Origin: JAMXLO01 sp963776505
GTDB lineage: Bacteria; Pseudomonadota; Alphaproteobacteria; Acetobacterales; Acetobacteraceae
Direction of reading: 5' to 3'
Assembly: GCA_963776505.1 (NCBI GenBank)
Contig: CAVZNH010000057.1
Coordinates: 1-64,000 of the forward strand
DNA length: 64,000 nt
Below are positions 36,412 through 50,027 of this stretch, in pieces. Positions within the stretch are counted from its first letter, which is position 1. Each line of letters starts with the position of its first letter. Made by a program: the position numbers and the translations under genes. The notes beneath the pieces were generated by a model, which saw nothing but the letters and a program-made list of their open reading frames with translations, made no database searches and was not told the origin of the DNA.

Positions 36412-36422
36412 GGTCTTTGACA
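36412..36422 (+). promoter_or_regulatory. boxA antitermination element of rrn leader
   Basis: GGTCTTTGACA, matching the TGYTCTTTGACA boxA core that recruits NusB/NusE, 16 bases upstream of the left arm of the 16S processing stem. Confidence 0.6.
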
Positions 36423-36437
36423 GTTGCATAGGCTAGG

Positions 36438-36458
36438 AAGGGATACGTTGGCGGCGCC
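36438..36458 (+). other. 16S rRNA processing stem, left arm (right arm 38302-38322)
   Basis: The 21 bases here pair with 38302-38322 along their full length with one G-U type wobble, enclosing the 16S gene. This is the expected RNase III substrate of pre-16S rRNA. Confidence 0.75.
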
Positions 36459-36695
36459 CTCGGGTCTCTCGTGCGCGAGCACGGGGCTGATCGAGCGGCC
36501 GGACTGGCGGTCTGGGTGAATGTGAACCTGGACTTCGTTGGTTGGGTCTTGAGGGCGTCTGATATGTATCTTCTTTTGATGCGTACAGTACGCTTTGAAG
36601 GCTGTTCCGGTTCACTCATGGTGACCGGGATGGACCATAGAGTTCGGGTCTGTTCGTTGATGAGGTTCATGCCGTCTGGCATGGGGCTCTGAGAT

Positions 36696-38189
<1,494 letters not shown>

Positions 38190-38373
38190 AAGGATGTTTT
38201 CTGAGCGGAGTCTCGGCTAGCCGAGAATGACGTTTGGAAAACTCCGACAAAGTCTCCGGTGGATGCCGGAGGCGGCTCAAACCGTTGGCTGCCGTTTGAT
38301 CGGCGCCGCCAGCGTATCCCTTCCCCGCGATACAGTGCCCCAGGCACGCGCTGACGCGCGTTAGGGGCGCCGA

Positions 38374-38450
<77 letters not shown>

Positions 38451-38494
38451 TTGCTCCTCACGTAGGTGTTCGAGACGTATGTGTTCGAGATATG

Positions 38495-38570
38495 GGGGGT
38501 GTAGCTCAGCTGGGAGAGCACCTGCTTTGCAAGCAGGGGGTCGTCGGTTCGAGTCCGATCACCTCCACCA
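38495..38570 (+). tRNA. tRNA-Ala (TGC)
   Basis: A 76-nt cloverleaf with encoded CCA. The acceptor arms GGGGGTG and CACCTCC pair with one G-U. The anticodon TGC is at 38528-38530. The spacer from 38571 to the 23S stem at 38893 holds no gene or clear signal. Confidence 0.97.
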
Positions 38571-38892
38571 CAATTTCCGGTTTCGGGGATTGGGTATGGG
38601 GTTGTTCGGGTGGGTATCGCGGAGAAGCGAAAGCAATCGGCATTGATGATTCTCTCTGGAATCGCGATGCCGGAGGTGTCTCCAAATGGAGGCGCCGGTC
38701 CTCGGGTCAAACCGAAGGACAGGTCTTTGTCAGGGTGAATCAGGTTCTGGTGCGTCTCTGGGCGCTGCCATCGCAAAGTCTGACCGGACGCTTTGGCGTC
38801 CCTGCGATGGCAATGGTGTTCAGAGGCGACTGTTGTGTGCTGAGCAAGAGTGATTTCTGCGATGAGCAGGGACGCCTTTGCGGTCGGTGACT

Positions 38893-38916
38893 GCTGAGGA
38901 TGGTTTCTGTGCATGG
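38893..38916 (+). other. 23S rRNA processing stem, left arm (right arm 41716-41739)
   Basis: GCTGAGGATG and TGCATGG of this arm pair with CCATGCA and CATCCTCAGC at 41716-41739, with a mismatched middle. They enclose the 23S gene as the usual RNase III stem. Confidence 0.7.
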
Positions 38917-38946
38917 TGGATGGCACGCCGAGAGGCGTGTTGCGAT

Positions 38947-41713
<2,767 letters not shown>

Positions 41714-41800
41714 CGCCATGCATGGAAATCATCCTCAGCTTGTCTCCGGGGGTACCCGGGGACCGCACAGCAAACACCAGAACCTCGATCAGCCCTGATT

Positions 41801-41814
41801 ACGGATGGGCTGGA
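41801..41814 (+). other. 5S rRNA processing stem, left arm (right arm 41935-41948)
   Basis: ACGGATGGGCTGGA is a perfect 14-base inverted repeat of TCCAGCCCATCCGT at 41935-41948. The pair flanks the 5S gene by one or two bases and forms the pre-5S processing helix. Confidence 0.8.
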
Positions 41815-41815
41815 T

Positions 41816-41933
41816 GACCTGGTGGCTTTGGCGGGGGGCCTGCACCCGATCCCATCCCGAACTCGGCCGTGAAAACCCCCAGCGCCCATGGTACTGCGTC
41901 TCAAGGCGCGGGAGAGTAGGTCGCCGCCAGGTC
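41816..41933 (+). rRNA. rrf: 5S ribosomal RNA
   Basis: A 118-nt gene with closing helix GACCTGGTGGC / GCCGCCAGGTC, the conserved CCCGATCCCATCCCGAACTC loop and GGGAGAGTAGGTCGCCGCC near the 3' end. Located 100 bp after 23S. Confidence 0.95.
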
Positions 41934-41959
41934 TTCCAGCCCATCCGTTTTACTATTGG

Positions 41960-42036
<77 letters not shown>

Positions 42037-42143
42037 CTTTTATCGAACTCCGGGCCTGGCAAATTCTCAACCTTCTGGCTGAAGTTGATGCGGTGGACGG
42101 CCCCTGCTGAACGGCATCGAGTGCCTGCCGTGGTCGTCGCTGA

Positions 42144-43020
42144 ATGACGCCACAATTGAGAGGAGCCGTCCACTGGGCTCGCCTGATCGGAGCGTCCGGG
42201 CACGAGGTGCGGCTGATCCCGCCGTCCTACGTCAAACCGTATGTTCGTCGCAGCAAGACTGATGCTGCGGATGCACAGGCGATCTGTGAGGCGGTGGGCC
42301 GGCCGAGCATGCGCTTCGTGCCGGTGAAGTCGGCGGCTCAGCAAGCCGCGCTCCTGCATCATCGCGTGCGCGACCTGCTGGTCCGGCAGCGGACCATGCT
42401 CATCAATGCACTGCGCGGCCACCTCGGGGAGTTCGGCATCATTGCCCGGCGGGACGGCACCGTGTCGTCGATCTCATCAACCTGCTGCAGGATGCCGGCG
42501 ACGCCGATGTGCCAGCACTGGCACGTGAGGCGCTGCGGGGTCTGATTGCGGAACTGCATGCTCTCGAGCAACGAATCGAGGCTGTTGAGGCAGTGATTGT
42601 GCGAGAGCACAAGACGAACGCCGTCAGTCGGCGATTGGCGAGCATTCCAGGCATCGGACCGATCACTGCGTCGGCGATCGCCGCCACCATTGCGGATCCC
42701 TCGGCGTTCAAGTCGGGCCGCGAGTTGGCCGCGTGGATAGGGCTGGTGCCACGCCAGCACTAGCGGTGGCAAACAAAAGCTCGGCCGCGTGTCCAAACAA
42801 GGGGACCGCTATCTGAGACGTTTGCTCACCATTGGCGCGACAGCGGTGATGCGCCGACTGCCGGGCAAGACGGACGGGCATTCGGCATGGGTCAGGGCGC
42901 TGCTGGAACGACGCCCATTCCGGTTGGTCTCGTTGGCGCTGGCCAACAAGATGGCGCGGATCGCCTGGGCGGTCATGGTGCGACAGGAGGAAAAGAAGCC
43001 ACTGGCGGCTGCCGCCTGAA
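42144..43020 (+). pseudogene. IS110-family (IS1111 group) transposase remnant
   Basis: Three frame segments together read as the last 70-75% of an IS1111-type transposase. The first has WARLIGASGHEVRLIPPSYV and VKPYVRRSKTDAADAQAICE. The second has SIPGIGPITASAIAATIADP and GRELAAWIGLVPRQH. The third has LGRVSKQGDRYLRRLLTIGA and ALANKMARIAWAVM. Frame changes lie near 42450 and 42765. The N-terminal DEDD catalytic part is missing: only about 107 bp separate this from the tRNA. It therefore cannot transpose on its own. Confidence 0.8.
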
Positions 43021-43418
43021 CACCATCGGCGTCGCGACAGCGCTGCGACGGCGATCGCGAGGGTGAAAAGGGAGCTGATGCAATATCGGTCGTGACCGAG
43101 GATTGGGACAACCCGAAAACCGGGCGGAGCTCAGAGCTCGCGGTCATCGCAGTTGGATCTTCCCACGCGACACTGTAATTGCGAATCAGAATACTAAGCC
43201 ATCTCAGGGGGTCTCACCAGGCGATCACTCCCCGCTTGGTACACGTCCGCTACAATGCAAGGCCGCAGAGCAGCATCGGCTGACTGCGCCAACTTGTCCT
43301 CGCGGTGCCCGACTGGTCATCGCAGTTGACGCGAGCCCTTATATCCTCCCCTATCTTCTTCTGACCCGAGAGTGGTCAGGGCTTGCGTACCGGGATGCAA
43401 ATCTACTGGCGCGCATTG
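43021..43418. other. Gene-poor stretch between the two IS elements
   Basis: The first 150 bases probably belong to the right end of the IS1111-type element. From about 43260 a short frame reads LVIAVDASPYILPYLLL and continues TREWSGLAYRD until it meets the IS21 left end. This may be a piece of a gene cut by IS21, but I do not recognise it. Confidence 0.35.
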
Positions 43419-43523
43419 TGGGACAAGTCGGGTGAAGAAGTGACCTTTCATTTCAATCCGCAATATCTCGGGGGCAGAACGGCGGAGCCTATCTCGAGTT
43501 CGGAAAGCGGCAGGGGCCGGGGG

Positions 43524-45023
43524 ATGAAGGGCGTGGATCTATACGCTCAGGTTCGTTATGCGGTTCAGATTGAAGGCGTGAGCCGGCGGGAAGCGGCGCG
43601 GCGTTATGGGATCGACCCGCGGACGGTGGCGAAGATGCTGGCGTTTTCGGTGCCGCCCGGGTACCGGCGGAGCCGGCCGCCGGCGCGTCCGAAGCTCGAC
43701 CCGTTCACCGGGATCATCGATGCGATCCTGGCGGCTGACGAGGGACGGCCGAAGAAGCAGCGGCATACCTCGAAGCGGATCTTTGAACGGCTTCGCGACG
43801 AGCACGGCTACGCTGGCGGGATCACCATCGTTAAGGACTACGTGCTGGCGCGACGGCTGCGGCATCGCGAGGTGTTCGTGCCGCTGCGGCACGATCCTGG
43901 CCATGCGCAGGTGGATTTTGGCGAGGCGCTGGCGGAGATCGCCGGGGTGGAACGCAAGATCCACTTCTTTGCGATGGACCTGCCGCACAGCGACGCCTGT
44001 TTTGTGCAGGCCTATCCGGCGGAGACCGCCGAAGCGTTCTGCGACGGGCACAACGCCGCGTTCGAGTTCTTCGGCAAGGTGCCGCGCTCGATCCTGTACG
44101 ACAACACGACGCTGGCGGTGGCGCGCATCCTGGGCGACGGGGTGCGCCAGCGGACGCGGGTGTTCAGCGAGCTGCAGTCGCATTACGTGTTTGCCGACCG
44201 GTTCGGCCGGCCCGGCAAAGGCAACGACAAAGGCAAGGTTGAGGGGCTGATCGGCTGGATCCGCCGGAACCTGCTGGTGCCGGTGCCGCGGGCGGCGAGC
44301 TTGGCGGCGCTGAACGAGCAGCTGCTCGAGGGTTGTCGGCGCCGGTTCGGGGATCGGCTGCGCGGTCACGAGGAGACGATCGGCGAACGGCTGGTCCGGG
44401 ATCTGGCGGCGTTCCACGACTTGCCGCCATCGCCTTACGACGCCTGCGAGAAGAAGGCCGGCCGGGTCAGCTCGCTGTCGCTGGTGCGCTATCGCGGCAC
44501 CGACTACTCGGTGCCGACCGCCTACGGCCACCGCGAGGTCCTGATCCGCGGCTACGTCGACGAGGTGGTGATCTCCTGCGGGGCCGAGGTGATCGCCCGG
44601 CATCCGCGCTCCTACGAGCGCGAGGACTTCGTTTTCGACCCGCTGCATTACCTGGCGTTGCTCGAACAGAAGATCGGCGCTCTCGACCAGGCGGCGCCGC
44701 TGGTCGGCTGGGATCTGCCCGAGGAATTCGCCACGCTGCGTCGCCTGATCGAGGCCCGCATGGGCAAGCGCGGCAAACGCGAGTTCGTCCAGATCCTGCG
44801 GCTGCTGGAGGTATTCCGCCCCGAGGATGTGCTGGCCGGCGTCAGGGAAGCCATCGCCCGCGGCGCGATCGGCTTTGACGCGGTCAAGCATCTGGTGCTG
44901 TGCCGGATCGAGCGCCGGCCGCCGCGGCTCGACCTGACGGTCTATCCCTACCTGCCGCGGGCGAGGGTGGCGACGACCTCGGCCAAGGCCTATCTCGACC
45001 TGCTCGCCGGGGTCGCGTCATGA
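43524..45023 (+). CDS. istA: IS21 transposase IstA
   Basis: A 499-residue transposase. An N-terminal HTH (VSRREAARRYGIDPRTVAKM) recognises the terminal repeats. The DDE integrase core shows the first Asp in HAQVDFGEALAEI, the second in RSILYDNTTLAV and the Glu in KGNDKGKVEGLIGW. The C-terminal part (GRVSSLSLVRYRGTDYSVPT) is a Mu-type beta-barrel region. ATG 43524 follows GGGGCCGGGGG and fits the family start MKGVDLYAQVRYAVQ. Overlaps istB by ATGA. Confidence 0.93.
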   Translation: MKGVDLYAQVRYAVQIEGVSRREAARRYGIDPRTVAKMLAFSVPPGYRRSRPPARPKLDPFTGIIDAILAADEGRPKKQRHTSKRIFERLRDEHGYAGGITIVKDYVLARRLRHREVFVPLRHDPGHAQVDFGEALAEIAGVERKIHFFAMDLPHSDACFVQAYPAETAEAFCDGHNAAFEFFGKVPRSILYDNTTLAVARILGDGVRQRTRVFSELQSHYVFADRFGRPGKGNDKGKVEGLIGWIRRNLLVPVPRAASLAALNEQLLEGCRRRFGDRLRGHEETIGERLVRDLAAFHDLPPSPYDACEKKAGRVSSLSLVRYRGTDYSVPTAYGHREVLIRGYVDEVVISCGAEVIARHPRSYEREDFVFDPLHYLALLEQKIGALDQAAPLVGWDLPEEFATLRRLIEARMGKRGKREFVQILRLLEVFRPEDVLAGVREAIARGAIGFDAVKHLVLCRIERRPPRLDLTVYPYLPRARVATTSAKAYLDLLAGVAS

Positions 45024-45778
45024 GCGATACGCCGCAACTGCTGCTCGCCCATCATCTCAAGGCGCTCAAGCTGCCGACCTTCTTGCGCGAATACGACAAG
45101 CTCGCCCAGCAATGCGCCGCCGAGGGCGTCGATCACCCCCGCTATTTGCTGCGCCTGGCCGAACTCGAACTGATCGAGCGGGAACGGCGGATGATCGAGC
45201 GCCGCATCAAGGAGGCGCGGTTCCCGACAGTGAAAAGCCTCGACAGTTTCGACTTCACGGCGATCCCCTCGCTCAACAAGACCTTGGTCCTGGAGCTCGC
45301 CCGCTGCGAATACATTGCTCGCCGCGAGAACGTGATCGCGGTCGGCAACAGCGGCACCGGCAAGACGCACATCGCGCTCGGGTTGGGGCTGGCGGCCTGC
45401 CAGAAGGGCTTGTCGGTCGGCTTCACCACCGCCGCCGCCATGGTCCACGAACTGATCGAGGCCCGGGACGAGAAGCGGTTGCTGCGCCTGCAGCGTCAGC
45501 TGGCGGCCTACAAGCTGCTGATCATCGACGAGCTCGGCTATGTGCCGCTGTCGACGACCGGCGCCGAGCTCTTGTTCGAGGTCTTCAGCCAGCGTTACGA
45601 GCGCGGCTCCACCATCGTCACCACCAATCTGCCGTTCGACGAATGGACCGGCGTGTTCGGGTCCGAGCGGCTGACCGGCGCGCTGCTCGACCGGCTGACC
45701 CACCACGTCCACATCCTCGAAATGAACGGCGACAGCTATCGCCTCAAGCAGAGCAAGCAGCGACAGCGCCGGACGTAA
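45020..45778 (+). CDS. istB: IS21 helper ATPase IstB
   Basis: A 252-residue AAA+ ATPase that assists target selection by IstA. Walker A is GNSGTGKTHIALGL, Walker B is LLIIDELGYVPLS, and the sensor/Arg region is STIVTTNLPFDEWTGVFGSE. The N-terminal domain LLLAHHLKALKLPTFLREYD is the usual IstB cap. Start ATG overlaps the istA stop. From 45779 to about 45990 no gene is seen. Confidence 0.94.
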   Translation: MSDTPQLLLAHHLKALKLPTFLREYDKLAQQCAAEGVDHPRYLLRLAELELIERERRMIERRIKEARFPTVKSLDSFDFTAIPSLNKTLVLELARCEYIARRENVIAVGNSGTGKTHIALGLGLAACQKGLSVGFTTAAAMVHELIEARDEKRLLRLQRQLAAYKLLIIDELGYVPLSTTGAELLFEVFSQRYERGSTIVTTNLPFDEWTGVFGSERLTGALLDRLTHHVHILEMNGDSYRLKQSKQRQRRT

Positions 45779-46053
45779 CCCGACCGGCGGTCAGCCTGCC
45801 ACGGTGCTCACTGCGGGGAAGGTCCGGTGCTCGCCATGCTCGCGGTGCTGCGCGTGGCTCCGCTCCTCCCATCCCCTACGCTGCGCGCCGTGGCCACGGG
45901 TGATGCCAGGTCGGGACGGGAAAGCAGGCTCATCGATCGAACGGGAAAGCTGAGTTTCGTGACGCTGCTGGCGGACCCATGCGCGCGTTCTCCACCGTCA
46001 GTGATGCATTTTTACTCCGGCCCGCCGATGCATTTTCTCTCCGGCGTTGACAG

Positions 46054-46400
46054 GTGGCGCAAAAGTTCGTCACGGTCTCCTACGCTCAGAACGGAGAGGA
46101 TGTAATGTTGTGGCGCGTGCTGGGCGGGGTGGAGCGCGGCCGTTATGTCGCGATGTCGGCGCGGCCGAGCCGCAAAATGGGTTCGGTAAGCTGCGCCTTC
46201 TATCAACGTGGCAGGCGGGGGCTAAACCTTGAGCCCGCCCGCGGTGCATTCGAACGTCTGTCCGCTGCCCGCACCGCGGCGACATGGTCGCTGTTGAAGG
46301 TCCCATTCGCGGCCGAGGTTCGGACCTTCAGCGTCATGTGTGCTCCTCCGGGCGACCAACACATTCGTTGTTCCCGTACAAGCGGCGGATACGTATAAGA
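46054..46400 (+). pseudogene. FkbM-family methyltransferase fragment cut by IS21
   Basis: Begins VAQKFVTVSYAQNGEDVMLW, typical of the N-terminus of FkbM methyltransferases, directly after the IS21 right end. DVGAAEPQNGFGKLR (the SAM-binding motif region) lies in a second frame and AFYQRGRRGLNLEPARGAFE in the first, so at least two shifts are present. The sequence degenerates after about 46300. The start may have been lost to the IS insertion. A surface-glycan O-methyltransferase origin is inferred. Confidence 0.65.
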
Positions 46401-46423
46401 AACGGATATGGGAGGGATAAAGT

Positions 46424-47645
46424 ATGTTCTCCGGTTTTTGGCCTCGTCTCGGGCACGAAAAAACCAATCAATTATCCAACGCGTACCAGCAGCAAATTGT
46501 CGATCTTGTGTCTGTCGTAAAGGCCCGCGAGGCTACTGTCGTTCAGCGAGAGGAAACCGTCCGGGAACGCCAGCGGAGAGTCGAGCAGCTTGAGCAACTA
46601 CTCCACACCTATCAGCAACAAGTTATTGATCTCGTATCTGCCATAAAGGTCCGCGAGGCTACTGTCGTTCAGCGAGAGGAAACTGTCCGGGAACGCCAGC
46701 GGGAGGTCAGGCAAGACCATCGGCACTTCGCCACAGCAATCGATGCTGACGACGCTAAGCCTCTCGTGTCAGGACCAAGCCAATCTTTGACACGACAAAA
46801 CAGCGCTGTTTCCCCGGCCAAGGCGTTATCTCGGTGGCGCCAGTACGCAAGTAACATTCACGGTATGCTCGGTTCGCAAAGCCCTCTCGACAAACCCTAC
46901 GTCCTCGAAAAAAAAGTCGATGGCGTAAACACGCGCCTGCTAATTGCCACCATTGAGGGGCAAGATTGGTACGATAAGCCATTCTATCCGTTCTGATACC
47001 GAATCTGCATACTTGGAGCAACTTGGCATGGTCCGCTCAGGCGACACCGTTTTTGATTGCGGCTCAAACCAGGGGAGTTGAATTCCCTTGTCTATTCGGC
47101 TATCGTCGGAGAGACTGGGAAAGTTGTCGGATTCGACCCATTCAGAAACAATATTGAGATCAGTCGTATCAACGCCGACCTGAACGGTCGATTGAATATA
47201 GAGTTCATCCAGAGCGGTCTTAGTAATGCGACTGGCGAGACATCAGTCTCTCTTGCAGAGCAATGCATCCACATCGGAAATACTGATGCGCAGGATGTTA
47301 CTTCCATATCGCTGGAAACCTTAGATAGCTTTGCTATGTACAAGCCAAGCTTTGTTAAAATAGATGTCGAAGGTGCGGAAGTACACGCTTCTGGAGGGCG
47401 CAAAATCTCTCATAGCATCCCGACCTTCGTTTTATATTGAGACTCACGCAGGCCTCCTGCCAAGATTTGGAAGAAAGCAGATGGACATATTCAAACACGT
47501 TACCTTCGATGAGTATAATTTCTTTATCAATCGCGCAGGGGGCTACCTGTTGGAGCCTTACGCTGGGGAATTCGAACTCGTGGGCGATTGCCAGGTTTTT
47601 TGCATTCCCAAAGGAAAGGAACTCGGCACGAAAGTATATTTCTAA
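46424..47645 (+). CDS. FkbM-family methyltransferase with N-terminal coiled coil, three frameshifts
   Basis: ATG 46424 follows GGGAGGGATAAAGT. Residues about 15-95 form a coiled coil with an internal 42-residue duplication (YQQQIVDLVSVVKAREATVV and YQQQVIDLVSAIKVREATVV). The methyltransferase part reads YLEQLGMVRSGDTVFDCGSN, VVGFDPFRNNIEISRINADL, SLETLDSFAMYKPSFVKIDV followed by EGAEVHA, and ends PSFYIETHAGLLPRF. Frames change near 46995 (+1), 47078 (one G missing in a G run) and 47394 (+1). GC is lower than in neighbouring genes, which suggests transfer. May be intact if the shifts are sequence error. Confidence 0.65.
46484..46702 (+). repeat. Internal tandem duplication, 126-bp period
   Basis: About 93 bases at 46484-46576 recur at 46610-46702 with few changes. 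The period of 126 bp is 42 codons, exactly six heptads, so the duplication keeps the coiled-coil register. Confidence 0.85.
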
Positions 47646-48420
47646 CTCAGCTTATTCAGCGCACTCAGGCTGGTTGCGCCGCCTGACCAACGGCCTGTGC
47701 GGCTGAGCGAAACAGAAAAGAGCAATTCCACGCGGAAGTAGGTTTTGTCGGCGCCCGCCCATCTGATCGGACGGGTTATCAGTGTCCGGTGGTGAACAGC
47801 TAATTCCCCCTCAGTCTCGGGGGTAAGAGGTGGCCGGGCGAATCTGAACAGTCCGATAAGTGGAGCCCTGCCCGTGACCTGGGCTCGGAAAACTGGGCCG
47901 TTCTGAATTAGAAAAACCCGGTAGGTTTGGCCGTTTGGCAACCGAGGGTGTGCATAATCCGTGACGATATTCGCCCGCTCCGGTTCGCACCGCACACCCG
48001 AAGTGTGGGGTGCGGCCGCCGTGTGAAAGGGAGCTGAGCCGGTCATGCCCGCGCCCACACATGGCCGATCGCCGAGTCGAAGCACTCCGCACCACCAAAG
48101 TGGCAGCGCAAACCGGTTCCTCCTCGCGGAGTGCGGGAGCATGAGGCCATGAAAGACAGGACGAATTCGGCCAGCGAGGCGCCCATGGAGAACGGGGGGC
48201 CATCCACGCAGAGATCTTGGACGACTTGGGGGGCGGGTGCCGGTCGGATCGCGCCCTTGGGCCACTTGTGGGCAATGCCAAGCAGCCGGCTCAGGAGGCG
48301 CCAGTGACGGCGGACCCGACACGATCTGAACGTGCGACCTTCGCCTTCGGAGAGAAGGCGGCACTGGGAACCGCCCGTCAGATCGGCTCCGGTCTAAACC
48401 GAGTTCGACATAAGTGGTTG
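47646..48420. other. Gene-poor right part of the island
   Basis: Frames of up to 263 codons exist on the minus strand but their products are low-complexity, Arg/Pro rich and unlike known proteins. I see no gene, promoter or repeat here apart from the final 22 bases, which form a hairpin (TGGTTGC / GCAACCA) containing the tRNA-end repeat. Confidence 0.5.
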
Positions 48421-48436
48421 CCTGCCCCCGCAACCA
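48421..48436 (+). repeat. Putative attR: copy of tRNA-fMet 3' end
   Basis: Exact 16-base copy of the initiator tRNA 3' end. It lies 50 bp before the gloB stop and marks the right edge of the island. Confidence 0.55.
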
Positions 48437-48486
48437 ATCAGCCTGACGGATTGTGGCAGTGCTACCGTTCGACTTGGCCAGCCACG

Positions 48487-49215
48487 TCAGAACTTGTCCT
48501 TCTTCGCGCGCAGATCGGCGAACGTCGCGACATCGGGCGCACGCAGGAATGGATTGGCGTCGAGCTCGACTGCCATCGTCGAGGGCACCGTCGGCTGGCC
48601 CGCGGCGCGTTGCTGATGCGCCTGTTCGGTGCGTGCCTTCAGTGCGGCATTGTTCGGATCGACGCTGAGCGCGAAGCGGGCGTTGCTCTCGGTGTATTCA
48701 TGACCGCAGCAAACCTTCGTGCCGCCCGGTAGCGCCGCGAGCTTGCGCAACGAGGCGAACATTTCGGCCGCCGTGCCCTCGATCAGCCGGCCGCACCCCA
48801 GGCTGAACAGCGTATCGCCCGACAGCAGGATTTCGCCGTCGGGTATGAAGTAGTTGATCTGCCCGCGTGTGTGGCCTGGCGTGTCGATCACCCGCGCATT
48901 CGCGCCGCCAAATGCGACGACGTCGCCTTCCTTCACCGCCTCGTCGAGCTTCGGCAGCCGGTGCGCGTCGGCCCCAGCCCCGACGACCTTGGCGCCCTTG
49001 AAGTGCGTCCGCACCTCGTCGACACCGGCGATGTGATCGGCGTGGTGGTGGGTCAGCAGGATCAGGTCGAGCCTACCGCCTGCCTTTTCCAGCGCGGCGA
49101 TGATCGGCTTGGCATCGGCCGGATCGACGATGGCAACCGCTCCTGTGCTGCTGTCGCGCAGCATCCAGGCATAGTTGTCGGACAGAATGGGGACGGGTTG
49201 TGCTGTGACTGTCAT
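48487..49215 (-). CDS. gloB: Hydroxyacylglutathione hydrolase (glyoxalase II)
   Basis: A 242-residue metallo-beta-lactamase-fold hydrolase that releases D-lactate and glutathione in methylglyoxal detoxification. The metal motif is LTHHHADHIAG, with further ligands in IDTPGHTRGQI, LLSGDTLFSLGCGRLIEG and VCCGHEYTESNARFAL. The C-terminal ELDANPFLRAPDV is typical of GloB. Start ATG 49215 is 61 bp from the divergent methyltransferase gene, an arrangement common in Rhodospirillales. Confidence 0.93.
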   Translation of the reverse strand: MTVTAQPVPILSDNYAWMLRDSSTGAVAIVDPADAKPIIAALEKAGGRLDLILLTHHHADHIAGVDEVRTHFKGAKVVGAGADAHRLPKLDEAVKEGDVVAFGGANARVIDTPGHTRGQINYFIPDGEILLSGDTLFSLGCGRLIEGTAAEMFASLRKLAALPGGTKVCCGHEYTESNARFALSVDPNNAALKARTEQAHQQRAAGQPTVPSTMAVELDANPFLRAPDVATFADLRAKKDKF

Positions 49216-49276
49216 GAAGGGAGTTTAGCATCCCCTGGCGCGACCGAAAACCGCTCCCGTGCTATAGACCCTGCCC

Positions 49277-49987
49277 ATGGCAGCCGACGCTCACGCAGCG
49301 GCCGACTTCTACGGAACGTCCCGCGGGGCCGTGGCCGCCCGACTGATGTGCGAGCGGTTGACCGCGATGTGGCCGGACCTGCACGGCCAGTCGGTGCTAG
49401 GGATCGGCTTCACCGCGCCATATCTGGGGCTCTGGCACGACCGCGCTACGCGCTGCATCGCACTGACACCGGCGCAGATGGGCGCGACACGATGGCCGGT
49501 GGGTGCACCCAGCCTGTCCTGTACGGCAGACGAGGACGCTCTGCCGTTCCCCGATTTGACGTTCGACCGCGTGCTGCTGGTGCACGGGCTTGAGGCAGCC
49601 GAAAGTGCGCGTCGCCTGTTGCGCGAGACCTGGCGCGTGCTGAAGGACGATGGACGGTTGCTGGTGGTGGCGCCGAATCGCAGCAGCATGTGGGCCTATT
49701 GGGAGAGCACGCCTTTCGGGCATGGCCAGCCCTATTCGTTCGGCCAGATCGGTAGGTTGCTGGCAGCCTCGCTGTATCGTGTGGAGCGGCGAGACACCGC
49801 GCTCCACCTGCCGCCATCGAACTGGCGCCTGGTGTTGCGCGGCGCACGGTTGCTCGAGCGCACCGGGCGGAACTGGTTGCCTGGTTTCGCCGGCGTCACG
49901 ATCACTGAGGCGGTGAAGGACATGTACGCCGCGATGCCGGTCGAGGCGGTGCCTCGGCGGCGGCTCATTCTGGCGGAGCCAGCGTAG
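49277..49987 (+). CDS. Class I SAM-dependent methyltransferase
   Basis: A 236-residue protein. SVLGIGFTAPYLGLW is a degenerate SAM-binding motif I, and ADEDALPFPDLTFDRVLLVH with LRETWRVLKDDGRLLVVAPN are motifs II and III of Methyltransf_11. The C-terminal part (PFGHGQPYSFGQIGRLLAAS) is conserved in alphaproteobacterial genes next to gloB. Target not known. About 40 bp before the amidohydrolase gene on the same strand, probably co-transcribed. Confidence 0.82.
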   Translation: MAADAHAAADFYGTSRGAVAARLMCERLTAMWPDLHGQSVLGIGFTAPYLGLWHDRATRCIALTPAQMGATRWPVGAPSLSCTADEDALPFPDLTFDRVLLVHGLEAAESARRLLRETWRVLKDDGRLLVVAPNRSSMWAYWESTPFGHGQPYSFGQIGRLLAASLYRVERRDTALHLPPSNWRLVLRGARLLERTGRNWLPGFAGVTITEAVKDMYAAMPVEAVPRRRLILAEPA

Positions 49988-50027
49988 AGCTGTGCCTGTC
50001 CGCGATCAACGATAGGGAGCGCCCACG

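Larger units (their letters stand above)
43420..46052 (+). mobile_element. IS21-family insertion sequence
   Basis: About 2.63 kb with the istA-istB pair overlapping by 4 bp, the hallmark of IS21. The right end carries two near-identical terminal repeats, TGCATTTTTACTCCGG (46003-46018) and TGCATTTTCTCTCCGG (46029-46044). The left end near 43420 resembles the right end only weakly (about 13 of 22 bases), so boundaries are approximate. Inserted at the start of an FkbM-type gene, whose first codons begin right after the right end. Both genes are intact, so it may be active. Confidence 0.75.
42037..48420. other. Degraded genomic island at tRNA-fMet
   Basis: A 6.4-kb stretch between the tRNA gene and the repeat of its 3' end. 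It contains only mobile DNA (IS1111-type remnant, IS21), FkbM methyltransferase remnants and gene-poor spacer, and part of it (46.4-47.7 kb) is visibly lower in GC than the rest of the window. No integrase gene is left. The flanking genes on both sides (rrn operon and gloB) are chromosomal housekeeping genes, so this looks like an old, decayed insertion. Confidence 0.5.

Noticed and set aside
43539..44891. 450-codon minus-strand frame opposite istA
   Set aside because: Shadow of the IS21 transposase; no recognisable domain.
47642..48433. 263-codon minus-strand frame in the island
   Set aside because: Arg/Pro/Ser-rich, no motif, no ribosome site; treated as non-coding.
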